Positions 1 through 6,329 of a stretch of 13,412 nt of DNA are shown one piece after another (position 1 is the stretch's first letter; each line of letters starts with the position of its first letter). Where the stretch lies: positions 14,419 to 27,830 of the forward strand of contig JAGTQO010000012.1 of the NCBI GenBank assembly GCA_018396565.1, written 5' to 3'. This stretch comes from Candidatus Bathyarchaeota archaeon. GTDB lineage: Archaea > Thermoproteota > Bathyarchaeia > 40CM-2-53-6 > RBG-13-38-9. The notes under the pieces are model-generated. The model ran no database searches. It was not told where the DNA came from and saw only the letters and a list, made by a program, of their open reading frames with translations. The position numbers and the translations under genes are program-made.

Positions 1-411
1 AGGAAGATATTGCAAGGAGGAAAATACACTATTCCATATTATCCCGACAGACTTGTAAAACATGAGTTTGTGTTGAGTGCTGAAGAGATCTATAGAGAGA
101 CAGGTGTCAGGGCTTGGGACATTTCCAAGAGGCTGCTGGACTATGGAGTACATTCTCCCACCACTTACTTTCCACAGATTGTTGAGGAGGCGTTGATGGT
201 TGAGCCGACTGAGGCCGAGAGTAAAGAATCTCTCGACCATCTTGTCTACGCGATGAATATGGTGGCTGAGGAAGCTTACTCCAACCCTCCCACCTTGAAG
301 AAGGCTCCGCACTCAACGAGTAAAGGTAGGGTCGACGAGGCTAAAGCCTCCCATCCGGAGACGATGTGTCTATCTTGGAGGATGAAGAGGAGGCTGATGT
401 CGGGAAAATGA
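1..411 (+). CDS. gcvPB: Glycine dehydrogenase (decarboxylating) subunit 2, C-terminal part (5' truncated by window edge)
   Basis: This is the last 136 residues of the PLP-bearing P-protein half of the glycine cleavage system. That system decarboxylates glycine and passes the aminomethyl group to lipoyl GcvH. The frame is open from base 1 to a TGA, so the true start and the PLP-lysine region lie outside the window. Recognition rests on the family's conserved C-terminal block, all in order: KHEFVLSAEEIYRETGVRAWDI, KRLLDYGVHSPTTYFP, VEEALMVEPTE, SKESLD, then a NPPTLKKAPHSTS-like segment. The last ~14 residues are basic and look like a lineage-specific tail. The gene converges on glyA with a 3-base gap. 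Glycine cleavage and serine hydroxymethyltransferase interconvert glycine, serine and C1 units, so the neighbourhood fits even though the two are not co-transcribed. A full-length single-chain GcvP is possible but less likely in archaea. Confidence 0.92.
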   Translation, partial: RKILQGGKYTIPYYPDRLVKHEFVLSAEEIYRETGVRAWDISKRLLDYGVHSPTTYFPQIVEEALMVEPTEAESKESLDHLVYAMNMVAEEAYSNPPTLKKAPHSTSKGRVDEAKASHPETMCLSWRMKRRLMSGK

Positions 412-414
412 ATG

Positions 415-1752
415 TTAAGACCTGACCCTGATGTACTTGTAGGCTTCAGTTGCTGTTTCGAAGGCGTAATGTACTTTCTGGAACCTCCTCCTGAAATCTG
501 CAACCTCCGCCCTGATATGTTCAGGATCCTCATTTCTCAACACCACTCTCTGAATGAACTCCGCTATCTGCTTCATCTCTTCAGCCTTCATGCCGAGCCT
601 GGTACATTCTTGAACACCGATTCTTATGCCTCCTGTCGTATCGTAGTGTCTACCATACTTTATGTCATATGGAAGTAGGTTCCTGTTCAATATTATATTC
701 GAATCCTCCAGTCTCCTTTCAATCTCGCTGCCGTAAGCTATCTCTGAAACGTCAACTATCAAGACATGGGACCTTGTGAAACCGTTCTTCCTTCCCAGAA
801 CGTTGAATCCTCTACTGTAGAGTTCCTTGGCGAGGGTTTGGGCGTTCTCCACAACCTGCTCCGCATAGTCCTTGCCGAACTCAAGCATCTCAGCGAAGGC
901 AACTGCTTTACCGGCGACATGGTGGAGGTGGTGGTTGCTCACAGTTGCGGGGAATACAGCTTTCTTCAAAGTTTCAGCATACATCTCCTTTGAGAGGATG
1001 GCTCCACCCTGAGGGCCAAACAATGTTTTATGGGTACTTATGGTCATGACGTCAGCGCCTTCTTTCAGAGGGTCTTGAAATTGGCCTCCAGCGATCAGCC
1101 CTGCGACATGGGCTGCATCATAACATATTGTCATTCCATAATCGTGGAAGAGCTTGGCTAGCTCCTTAACAGGGTGGGGGAAAGGTAAAACGCTTCCTCC
1201 GAACATTACAAGCTTAGGTAGGGGCTGATTGGTCTTGACCCTACCAAGAATCTTTTCCTTCGTGGCTTCAACGTCAATATTCATATCTTCATAGTTGAAT
1301 GGGAAATATTCTACCTCCAAATTTTTCACTGAGCCGGCTGTTCCTGAAAACTGTTTCTTTCCGAAGCTTATGTGACCCCCAGCCGCTATTGAGAGGGACA
1401 TCATAATGTCATTCGGCTGAGTAAAAGCCGTGTATACCGCTATATTCGCATTCACCCCTGAGACCGGCCTGACATCAGCATACTCGGCATCGAAGAGTCT
1501 CCTAGCCATCTCCATACATAGAATCTCAACCTCGTCTATGAACCTGCAACCTGCATAGACACGCTCCTTAGGAAACCCCTCAGCATACCTGTTCCCGAAG
1601 TCTGAGATTATCGCTTCACGAACCGCCGGTGAAGGCACATTCTCTGAAGCTATTAGGGGTATAGACTCTTGAAACCACCTGTGATGTTGCTCAAGCAGGC
1701 TGAAGACTTTCCTATAATATTCTACTGGTGTCAACTTCAACACTCCCTCCAT
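415..1752 (-). CDS. glyA: Serine hydroxymethyltransferase
   Basis: This PLP enzyme (445 aa, a usual length for the family) interconverts serine and glycine with transfer of a C1 unit to a tetrahydropterin. Whether the pterin is H4folate or H4methanopterin cannot be read here. Visible landmarks are IPLIASENV (residues 31-39), NRYAEGFPKERVYAGC (54-69), SGVNAN (98-103), the PLP-ring contact DAAHVAG (212-218), and the Schiff-base lysine K242 in STHKTLFGPQGG. Near the C-terminus TGGIRIGVQECTRLG matches the substrate-binding arginine region. The ATG at 1752 has no clear ribosome binding site, and a GTG at 1743 or TTG at 1740 just downstream are alternatives. With the ATG, the gene overlaps the end of the upstream cofE-like gene by 41 bases, suggesting translational coupling. 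The 3' end abuts convergent gcvPB. Confidence 0.96.
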   Translation of the reverse strand: MEGVLKLTPVEYYRKVFSLLEQHHRWFQESIPLIASENVPSPAVREAIISDFGNRYAEGFPKERVYAGCRFIDEVEILCMEMARRLFDAEYADVRPVSGVNANIAVYTAFTQPNDIMMSLSIAAGGHISFGKKQFSGTAGSVKNLEVEYFPFNYEDMNIDVEATKEKILGRVKTNQPLPKLVMFGGSVLPFPHPVKELAKLFHDYGMTICYDAAHVAGLIAGGQFQDPLKEGADVMTISTHKTLFGPQGGAILSKEMYAETLKKAVFPATVSNHHLHHVAGKAVAFAEMLEFGKDYAEQVVENAQTLAKELYSRGFNVLGRKNGFTRSHVLIVDVSEIAYGSEIERRLEDSNIILNRNLLPYDIKYGRHYDTTGGIRIGVQECTRLGMKAEEMKQIAEFIQRVVLRNEDPEHIRAEVADFRRRFQKVHYAFETATEAYKYIRVRS

Positions 1753-2533
1753 TATTGGTCAGAGCATTTATGAAAAGGCATCGCTCAGGAGGCACAGTAA
1801 CCGAATCATTATCCAAATGACCGTCGAGGTTACGGAAAATCTTGATTGGGGCACCCCTAACCAAGACGGCGGCTACCCTCTCATCCAACTCCCCCATCAA
1901 GAGATGTGCGGCACAAGCGAGATCATCTACTTGGCAGTGTCTAGTTATCCGTAGGGGCTTACCATAAAGATCTTTTAAGCCTACACAATTCTTTACAGGC
2001 TCGAAACCTGCGAAGCCCAAGGCAACCCCGACAGTTCCAAGACGGAGAGGAGTCACCCTACTGTCGACAATCAAAACCCCAACATGTTTACCAGTCAGAT
2101 CGTAGATTCTTCTCATAAGATCCTCAGCAGATTTCTGCGGATCCTTGGGGAATAGAACAGCATACCCCTCCGGAATATTCTTCCTATCTACACCAGCATT
2201 TGCTAAGATCACTCCACCCTTTATGGTGCATATGGCTTGATCCGTGCCTCCATAGAGTCTGTCAGCCTCTCTAATTATTAATTCTACATATTCAGGATCG
2301 AGATTATACTTCTCCGATAGAGTGTAAGCTGAACTTGAAGGTTGTATCGTGTCTAGCCTCACGACTCTACCTTGAGAGATGGATATTATCTTGCTCGTAA
2401 CCGCCAAGATGTCCCCATCCTTCAAAGTTATCATTATCTTTCTTAATCCAGCAACGATCTTCGGCAGGATGTCTTGGCCCGGTTCGACCAAGTCTATCCT
2501 TATTTTGAACAGATTCATATTGCTGCGGCTCAT
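1712..2533 (-). CDS. cofE: CofE-like coenzyme F420-0:L-glutamate ligase family protein
   Basis: CofE adds gamma-linked glutamates to F420-0 using GTP and divalent metals. The 273 residues follow the family order: DGDILAVTSKIISISQGR (39-56), YGGTDQAICTIKGGVILANAGVD with metal-ligand-like D116, VGVLIVDS with D157, and GKPLRITRHCQVDDLACAAHLLMGELDE then VLVRG (191-226). The segment after D157 is VTPLRLGTVGVALGFAG, whereas the canonical enzyme has a GRPxRxG-type sequence, so a paralogue with another substrate is possible. ATG at 2533 begins the longest frame. ATG at 2518 is a good leaderless alternative because a TTTATG box sits about 29 bases upstream of it. The 3' end overlaps glyA by 41 bases in another frame. 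The family assignment is firm; the exact activity is less so. Confidence 0.85.
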   Translation of the reverse strand: MSRSNMNLFKIRIDLVEPGQDILPKIVAGLRKIMITLKDGDILAVTSKIISISQGRVVRLDTIQPSSSAYTLSEKYNLDPEYVELIIREADRLYGGTDQAICTIKGGVILANAGVDRKNIPEGYAVLFPKDPQKSAEDLMRRIYDLTGKHVGVLIVDSRVTPLRLGTVGVALGFAGFEPVKNCVGLKDLYGKPLRITRHCQVDDLACAAHLLMGELDERVAAVLVRGAPIKIFRNLDGHLDNDSVTVPPERCLFINALTNNGGSVEVDTSRIL

Positions 2534-2542
2534 ATACTACGC

Positions 2543-2552
2543 CACATAAAGA
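2543..2552 (-). promoter_or_regulatory. Possible TATA-like box for cofE
   Basis: On the minus strand a CTTTATGTGG-like stretch lies about 15 bases upstream of the ATG at 2533 and about 29 upstream of the ATG at 2518. Archaeal TATA boxes centre about 26 bases before the transcription start, so this spacing favours a leaderless or near-leaderless message starting at 2518. It is a weak call from spacing and base composition only. Confidence 0.25.
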
Positions 2553-2608
2553 TTTGTTCAATAGACCTTTAGTTCTGGTAGTATCTGACACTTTAAGGTC
2601 TTGAATAT

Positions 2609-2743
2609 TTAGGTCGAGTTGAGTTTGTGTAAAGCTGTTGTTAGAACGGACGGTCCGACCTCTCCTGTTTCAGCGGCCAGAGCAATCCTTACTCTATTCT
2701 GCTCTCGACATAAACCCAAGGATCTGAAAGGCATTCTACTCAT
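2609..2743 (-). CDS. Possible small protein of 44 residues following vapC (unrecognised)
   Basis: A 44-codon frame starts with an ATG that shares the ATGA tetranucleotide with the vapC stop codon and ends at TAA. The product would begin MSRMPFRSLGLCREQNRVR and contain the segment ALAAETGEVGPSVLTTAL. I recognise no family. In favour: same strand, coupling-style overlap with vapC, and otherwise unassigned space between vapC and cofE. Against: it is short, has no convincing ribosome binding site, and an open frame of this length can arise by chance. It could also be the remnant of a longer gene. Confidence 0.25.
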   Translation of the reverse strand: MSRMPFRSLGLCREQNRVRIALAAETGEVGPSVLTTALHKLNST

Positions 2744-3132
2744 CTAATGGGTATCACTTCGCCAGTAAGGTCTAGAAAATGCTCGTCCCCTGTCACTATC
2801 TTAGCATTATGTATTCTTGCCGTAGCGAGCACGATAGAGTCAGCGAGCCCCCAACTCTTAACTTTCTGCTTCCTCTCATGGCTTAAGGACCCGGCTTTCT
2901 CAGCGATGCTGGTGTCCAGCGAGATCACGTTTGTCCTTCTGGTTATGAAATCTAAATCTTCATCGAAACTTAGCTCTTCTCGTCTGTACTTCTCAGACAG
3001 CTCAGCGATCACGATCGTGGGTGTTATTCCTCGATTGCTTTCTATGAAAGGTCTGGCTATTGCACCGGCGTTTGAGCCTGAAAAATACTCGATCCATGCG
3101 AAAGAGTCTATGAGATAATTCTCCATCCGCAT
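2740..3132 (-). CDS. vapC: VapC-type PIN-domain ribonuclease toxin
   Basis: PIN-domain endoribonuclease, probably the toxin of a type II toxin-antitoxin pair. It reads 130 aa from the chosen start, typical for VapC. The acidic metal-binding set is visible: D9 in YLIDSFAWIEYF, E45 in IVIAELSEKY, D98 in WGLADSIVLATAR, and D116 in IVTGDEHF. The ATG at 3132 is chosen because AAGGTG lies 9 bases upstream; a GTG at 3144 gives a longer frame and an ATG at 3126 a shorter one. vapB is immediately upstream. Its stop lies only 18 bases before this start, and AAGGTG falls in the gap, which fits a shared transcript. Toxicity is inferred from family and context. Confidence 0.9.
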   Translation of the reverse strand: MRMENYLIDSFAWIEYFSGSNAGAIARPFIESNRGITPTIVIAELSEKYRREELSFDEDLDFITRRTNVISLDTSIAEKAGSLSHERKQKVKSWGLADSIVLATARIHNAKIVTGDEHFLDLTGEVIPIR

Positions 3133-3150
3133 AGGCTCACGCACCTTGTA

Positions 3151-3360
3151 TCAGTGAAGATTTCTCGTGATCTCCTCATGCTCCTCTTGAGTAAATTTCA
3201 GGTTCTTGTGGACACCGAATCTTGATTGCGGTATTCTGCCAGTTTCCTCAAGCAATTTTGCCACAACTTCATTCATACTCTTTGCTTTCTCACGCTTCAT
3301 AATCTCTTTAAGTCGGTTCCATACTAACTCGCTTACGGCAATGGTTTTTATGCCCGCCAA
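3151..3360 (-). CDS. vapB: VapB-type antitoxin
   Basis: Small DNA-binding antitoxin that would neutralise the adjacent VapC and repress the operon. The N-terminal part, IKTIAVSELVWNRLKEIMKREKAKSMNEVVAKLLEE, matches the archaeal VapB family (DUF217-like, ribbon-helix-helix type): a short beta strand then two helices. The C-terminal ~30 residues are charged and would wrap the toxin. TTG at 3360 is taken as the start (69 aa) because AGGTGG lies 5 bases upstream; a GTG at 3369 gives three more residues but leaves no binding site. A 13-base palindrome in the AT-rich upstream region is a candidate autoregulatory operator. Confidence 0.82.
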   Translation of the reverse strand: MAGIKTIAVSELVWNRLKEIMKREKAKSMNEVVAKLLEETGRIPQSRFGVHKNLKFTQEEHEEITRNLH

Positions 3361-3380
3361 ATGAACCACCTATCTCGGCT

Positions 3381-3404
3381 TTATATTTTATAATTTATAA
3401 GTCT
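3381..3404 (-). promoter_or_regulatory. AT-rich promoter with 13-base palindrome upstream of vapBC
   Basis: This stretch is almost pure A/T and sits 20-45 bases before the vapB start, the right place for an archaeal TATA box. Within it, 3388-3400 is a perfect inverted repeat, TTATAA-T-TTATAA. VapB proteins usually bind palindromes overlapping their own promoter, so the site could be both core promoter and operator. The palindrome is seen directly; the operator role is inferred. Confidence 0.45.
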
Positions 3405-4003
3405 TCCGGTATCCATGTAGCCTAGCGGTGTGTTGATTTCGCAGTGGTTAGGCCTGAATGAATAGTGTAAGCCATCTATACTGTTAGCACCAATGTGATT
3501 TTTTCTCTGCAGATGTTTCCCCCTTTCAGCCCCACGCATGGTTTTATGAAATTATAGTAAACATCGACCCATCAACTATGGAAGTTTCTATCTCTCATAT
3601 TTCAGGGACAGAACAAACTATTCTGATACTTCGCATTCCATGCTTATCATTTAAATGTTCTTCTTAGCTCCCCCAAACCTTGCTCCATTCCCTTTTCACT
3701 TTCTTTCATCATCTTCTCTGTTTCCTACTGCGAAAATCGTATCTCTTCTTTGAGTTCCAGTAAACACTTTAGAGGATCTTTCTTGGCAGCATCACTTCTT
3801 CTACCATTGCTGTAGAGATCATTTTGAACGGAAGATCTCGAATATGCAAAGGAACCTTTAATAATTTCATCAACAAAGCCTCTGAACATATCCTCCATCG
3901 AACTGACTGAATTCTATATCCTACTAGCCGTACATCAAGTACAATTGGCCCCCTTCTGCGCTTTCCCCTAAAGAATTCTTGCGCATCTCAACATCTCTTA
4001 AAG
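3401..4003. other. Gene-poor spacer, AT-rich, with decayed-looking reading frames
   Basis: This is the main stretch without a convincing gene. I found no tRNA, inverted-repeat ends, direct-repeat array or transposase motif. The minus strand contains several short open frames: 3381-3539 (52 codons, hydrophilic, unrecognised), 3725-3898 (57 codons, with 25 more open codons after an amber stop), and one of about 33 codons just upstream of 3898. None has a family I know. The pattern suits either intergenic DNA or the eroded remains of one or more acquired genes beside a toxin-antitoxin pair. Confidence 0.4.
3647..3898 (-). pseudogene. Amber-interrupted small reading frame or gene remnant (unrecognised)
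   Basis: From an ATG at 3898 a frame runs 57 codons (starting MEDMFRGFVDEIIKGSFAYS, with DPLKCLLELKEEIRFSQ before the stop) to a TAG at 3725-3727. It stays open in the same frame for another 25 codons (ETEKMMKESEKGMEQGLGEL and a short basic end) to a TGA. The charged, helix-like composition continues across the TAG. That would suit a nonsense-mutated gene, a pair of tiny genes, or, much less likely, a read-through or pyrrolysine codon. No family is recognised and there is no strong ribosome binding site at 3898, although GGAGG lies just before an in-frame ATG at 3889. Confidence 0.25.
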
Positions 4004-4012
4004 ACATATATT
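4004..4012 (+). promoter_or_regulatory. Possible TATA box for the TIM-barrel isomerase gene
   Basis: A CATATATT element centred near 4008 lies about 42 bases before the TTG start. A transcript starting ~26 bases downstream would have a leader of about 15 bases. Assigned by position and composition only. Confidence 0.3.
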
Positions 4013-4050
4013 CTCCATTCATTCATAATACAAGAATTCAGGGATGAGGA

Positions 4051-4866
4051 TTGAAGATTGGAATAAATACTGTCACTTTCATGAAGGAGAGGCCTGAGAA
4101 GAGGTTTGAGTTGAGTAGGGAGGCTGGTTTTGAAGGCGTTGAGATTTTAGCTTACCCTGAGGAGTTAACTCCTGAGGGCAGGTCTGAGATGAAGACTCTG
4201 CTGAGGAGACTCGGGTTGGAAGCTATGATGATAGCCACTGGGCCACCTTTAGCCCTCAGCGGTGGGAAACTCTGTCTGGAGAGTCCAGACAAGAATATTA
4301 GAGATAGAACTGTTCAGTATATAAAGGACTGTGTGGACTGGGCTGGCTATTTCGGAACAGACAAAGTATACGTGGTCACACCTACAAGCAAAGGAGATAT
4401 CGCAGATATCGGTAATGCCCTGGGGTGGTTACGTGAGTCTCTGGCTGAGTCTTGTGACTATGCAAAGTCTGCAGGTGTGAAGATATGTATTGAGCACTCC
4501 CCTGGAAGACTGGTTGATGAAGCGAGCTACCTGAACAAGATCATCAAGGAATTCAACATTGGGAATTTGGGCGCCCTCCTAGATGTTGGACATTTGAACA
4601 TGACCAAGGAGGATGCTTATGAGACGGTGATGAAGACTGATAAACTCTATCATGTTCACTTCGACAATAACGATGGGAAAAACGATATTCACACTCCTTT
4701 AGATGTGGGTACGATGCCGATGGGTGAGATTGCCAGGTTTGTGAAGGCATTGAAGGAGAAGAGGTATGATGGGTACTATTCGATAGAGTTGCTGAACCTT
4801 CAGGATCCGATTAAGACTCTGAAGGAGAATATCAGGATTTTGAGAGAGATATATGAAGGTGCTTAG
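4051..4866 (+). CDS. Sugar-phosphate isomerase/epimerase-like TIM-barrel protein (AP endonuclease 2 fold)
   Basis: This belongs to the xylose-isomerase-like TIM-barrel superfamily (COG1082), which includes ketose 3-epimerases, inosose isomerases and endonuclease IV. The length of 271 aa is typical. Barrel-strand motifs with likely metal ligands are visible: FEGVEILAYPEE (27-38), KICIEHSPGRLVDE with E148, GALLDVGHLNM with D178 and H181, YHVHFDNN with H201/H203, and GYYSIELL with E246. The E/D/H/E pattern matches the single-metal site of tagatose/psicose 3-epimerase-type members, so a sugar or cyclitol isomerase is likelier than a nuclease. The substrate cannot be read. The start is TTG, giving the expected beta-1 strand MKIGINTV; GAGG lies very close upstream. 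It converges on the kbl-type gene with a 39-base gap. Confidence 0.82.
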   Translation: MKIGINTVTFMKERPEKRFELSREAGFEGVEILAYPEELTPEGRSEMKTLLRRLGLEAMMIATGPPLALSGGKLCLESPDKNIRDRTVQYIKDCVDWAGYFGTDKVYVVTPTSKGDIADIGNALGWLRESLAESCDYAKSAGVKICIEHSPGRLVDEASYLNKIIKEFNIGNLGALLDVGHLNMTKEDAYETVMKTDKLYHVHFDNNDGKNDIHTPLDVGTMPMGEIARFVKALKEKRYDGYYSIELLNLQDPIKTLKENIRILREIYEGA

Positions 4867-4905
4867 GAATACAAAGAAATGATGAAGGTTAGTGGAGAGG
4901 CGCAT

Positions 4906-6105
4906 TCAGATGATGCCGAGTTTTCTTCCCGCCCTCTCGAAGGCTCCCAGAGCATAGTCTAACTGTTCCTTGGTGTGGTGGGCGTTGACTATTGTTCTGA
5001 CCCTGGCTTTACCTTTAGGAACGACTGGGTAGCTGAATGCTTGAACATATATCCCCTCCTCCTCATACAGGTATCTGCTCAGTCTCTGGGCGTTCTCGGC
5101 TTCACCCACAATCACCGGTGTTATTGGCGTCTCGCTTACACCTGTGTCGAATCCTAGACTATTCAACTCCTTCTTGAAGTATCTAGTGTTATCCCATAGT
5201 CTCTGGACACGTTCAGGCTCCCTCTCAATTATTTCAAGGGCCTTCATCGTCGCTCCACAGACGGCTGGATCGAGATATCCTGTTGAAAATACGAATGGTC
5301 TGGAGGCTCTACGCAAGTAGTATATCAGGTTCTCACTGCCGGCTATGTAACCTCCCACTGTTGCGATGGCTTTCGAGAGGGTCCCCATCTGAACCTCAAC
5401 CTTACCGTAAGCGTTGAAATGTTCAACAGTGCCTTTACCTGTCTTTCCAAGAACTCCTGATGCGTGCGCCTCATCGAGGAAGATGAAAGCATCATACTTC
5501 TCCGCAAGCTCAATCATCTCAGGCAACTTACATATGTCACCGTCCATACTGAAGACTGCGTCTGAGATTATCATAGTCTTACCCTTAGACCTCTCATCAA
5601 CAGTGGTCTTGAGTATGTTCTCCAAGTCTTTCATATCCAAATGTTTGTATACGTAACGGTTCACTCCCCTGCACATTCTGCATCCATCAATAATACTTGC
5701 ATGGTTCAGCTCCTCACTTATTATGGTGTCACCCTCCTCCATGAGAGGCCATATCCCTCCAAGGTTCGCAATGTAACCAGTTGCAAAGCATAGGGAAGCT
5801 TGAGATGACTTGAAAGCAGCGAGCTTATCTTCAAGCTTGTTCTGAATGTCATAGGTCATTATCATTCGGCCTGTACCCATTCCTGCACCATACTTATCAA
5901 CCGCATCCTTGGCGGCCTGAATCATCTCAGGATGATTCGCCAGCCCAAGATAATTGTTAGCACAGAGTATCAAGACCTCTTTCCCGTCGAGAGTAGCCTT
6001 GGTTGAGTTTGGACCTGATAGAACCCTTATATGTGGAAAGACACCTGCCTGCTTTAATTCACTGACTTTTCCTTCTATAAACTTGGTAAATTTAATGTTC
6101 GGCAT
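4906..6105 (-). CDS. kbl: Glycine C-acetyltransferase (2-amino-3-ketobutyrate CoA ligase) family
   Basis: PLP-dependent alpha-oxoamine synthase. KBL condenses glycine with acetyl-CoA or runs the reverse CoA cleavage of 2-amino-3-ketobutyrate during threonine breakdown. The length of 399 aa matches. Landmarks: LCANNYLGLANHPE (47-60), LNHASIIDGCR with PLP-stacking H135, VFSMDGD (184-190), DEAHASGVLG with D211 and H214, the Schiff-base lysine K245 in GTLSKAIATVGGY, RPFVFSTG, and FSYPVVPKGKARVR (357-370), which is especially KBL-like. One segment is unusual: RMIMTYDIQNKLE (80-92) replaces the longer RFICGTQDSHKELE-type motif, losing the GT and a histidine. A related synthase (e.g. BioF-like) is the alternative, but no bio genes are nearby. 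No threonine dehydrogenase gene is in the window. Confidence 0.85.
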   Translation of the reverse strand: MPNIKFTKFIEGKVSELKQAGVFPHIRVLSGPNSTKATLDGKEVLILCANNYLGLANHPEMIQAAKDAVDKYGAGMGTGRMIMTYDIQNKLEDKLAAFKSSQASLCFATGYIANLGGIWPLMEEGDTIISEELNHASIIDGCRMCRGVNRYVYKHLDMKDLENILKTTVDERSKGKTMIISDAVFSMDGDICKLPEMIELAEKYDAFIFLDEAHASGVLGKTGKGTVEHFNAYGKVEVQMGTLSKAIATVGGYIAGSENLIYYLRRASRPFVFSTGYLDPAVCGATMKALEIIEREPERVQRLWDNTRYFKKELNSLGFDTGVSETPITPVIVGEAENAQRLSRYLYEEEGIYVQAFSYPVVPKGKARVRTIVNAHHTKEQLDYALGAFERAGRKLGII

Positions 6106-6132
6106 AACTCATCAGCCTATAAGTATAGCTTA

Positions 6133-6144
6133 TCAAATATAAAA
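6133..6144 (-). promoter_or_regulatory. Possible TATA box for kbl
   Basis: The minus strand reads TTTTATATTTGA here, centred about 33 bases before the ATG at 6105. A transcript starting ~26 bases downstream would have a leader of only about 7 bases, consistent with the lack of a clear ribosome binding site. Confidence 0.4.
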
Positions 6145-6329
6145 TCTTGTGTGTAAATGGTTGGGGCGTGATAATCTAGAATCAGAGTTTTGTCCGAATT
6201 AAAGTGCTGAAAATCTTCGGGCAAGTTCGTAAAGCTCGGCCCTAACGGCTTGTTTTCAAACATTCCTTCAAACAATCCTGCTGTAAGACTCATAAGGTTC
6301 TACAAATGTTAAGGTTAGGTGGGTGTTAC

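Noticed and set aside
3415..3470. tRNA-like D-arm sequence (TAGCCTAGCGGT) in the gene-poor spacer.
   Set aside because: No matching acceptor stem, anticodon arm or T-loop (no GGTTCGAATCC-like element) follows, so it does not fold as a tRNA.
3381..3539. A 52-codon minus-strand frame upstream of vapB.
   Set aside because: Its last codons are the AT-rich vapB promoter and palindrome; composition and lack of a ribosome binding site argue against a gene. It may be part of decayed DNA.
3909..4039. Three GAATTC sites spaced about 60 bases apart.
   Set aside because: Flanking bases differ and GAATTC occurs elsewhere in the window; no real repeat unit.
4879..4920. ATGATGA C-box-like sequence in the gap between the TIM-barrel and kbl genes, suggesting a C/D box RNA.
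   Set aside because: No CTGA D or D' boxes at suitable spacing and no terminal stem.
6117..6293. A 58-codon minus-strand frame just upstream of kbl, starting at an ATG and ending 11 bases before the kbl start.
   Set aside because: No recognisable family and no ribosome binding site, and its 3' part contains the probable TATA box of kbl. Most likely chance.
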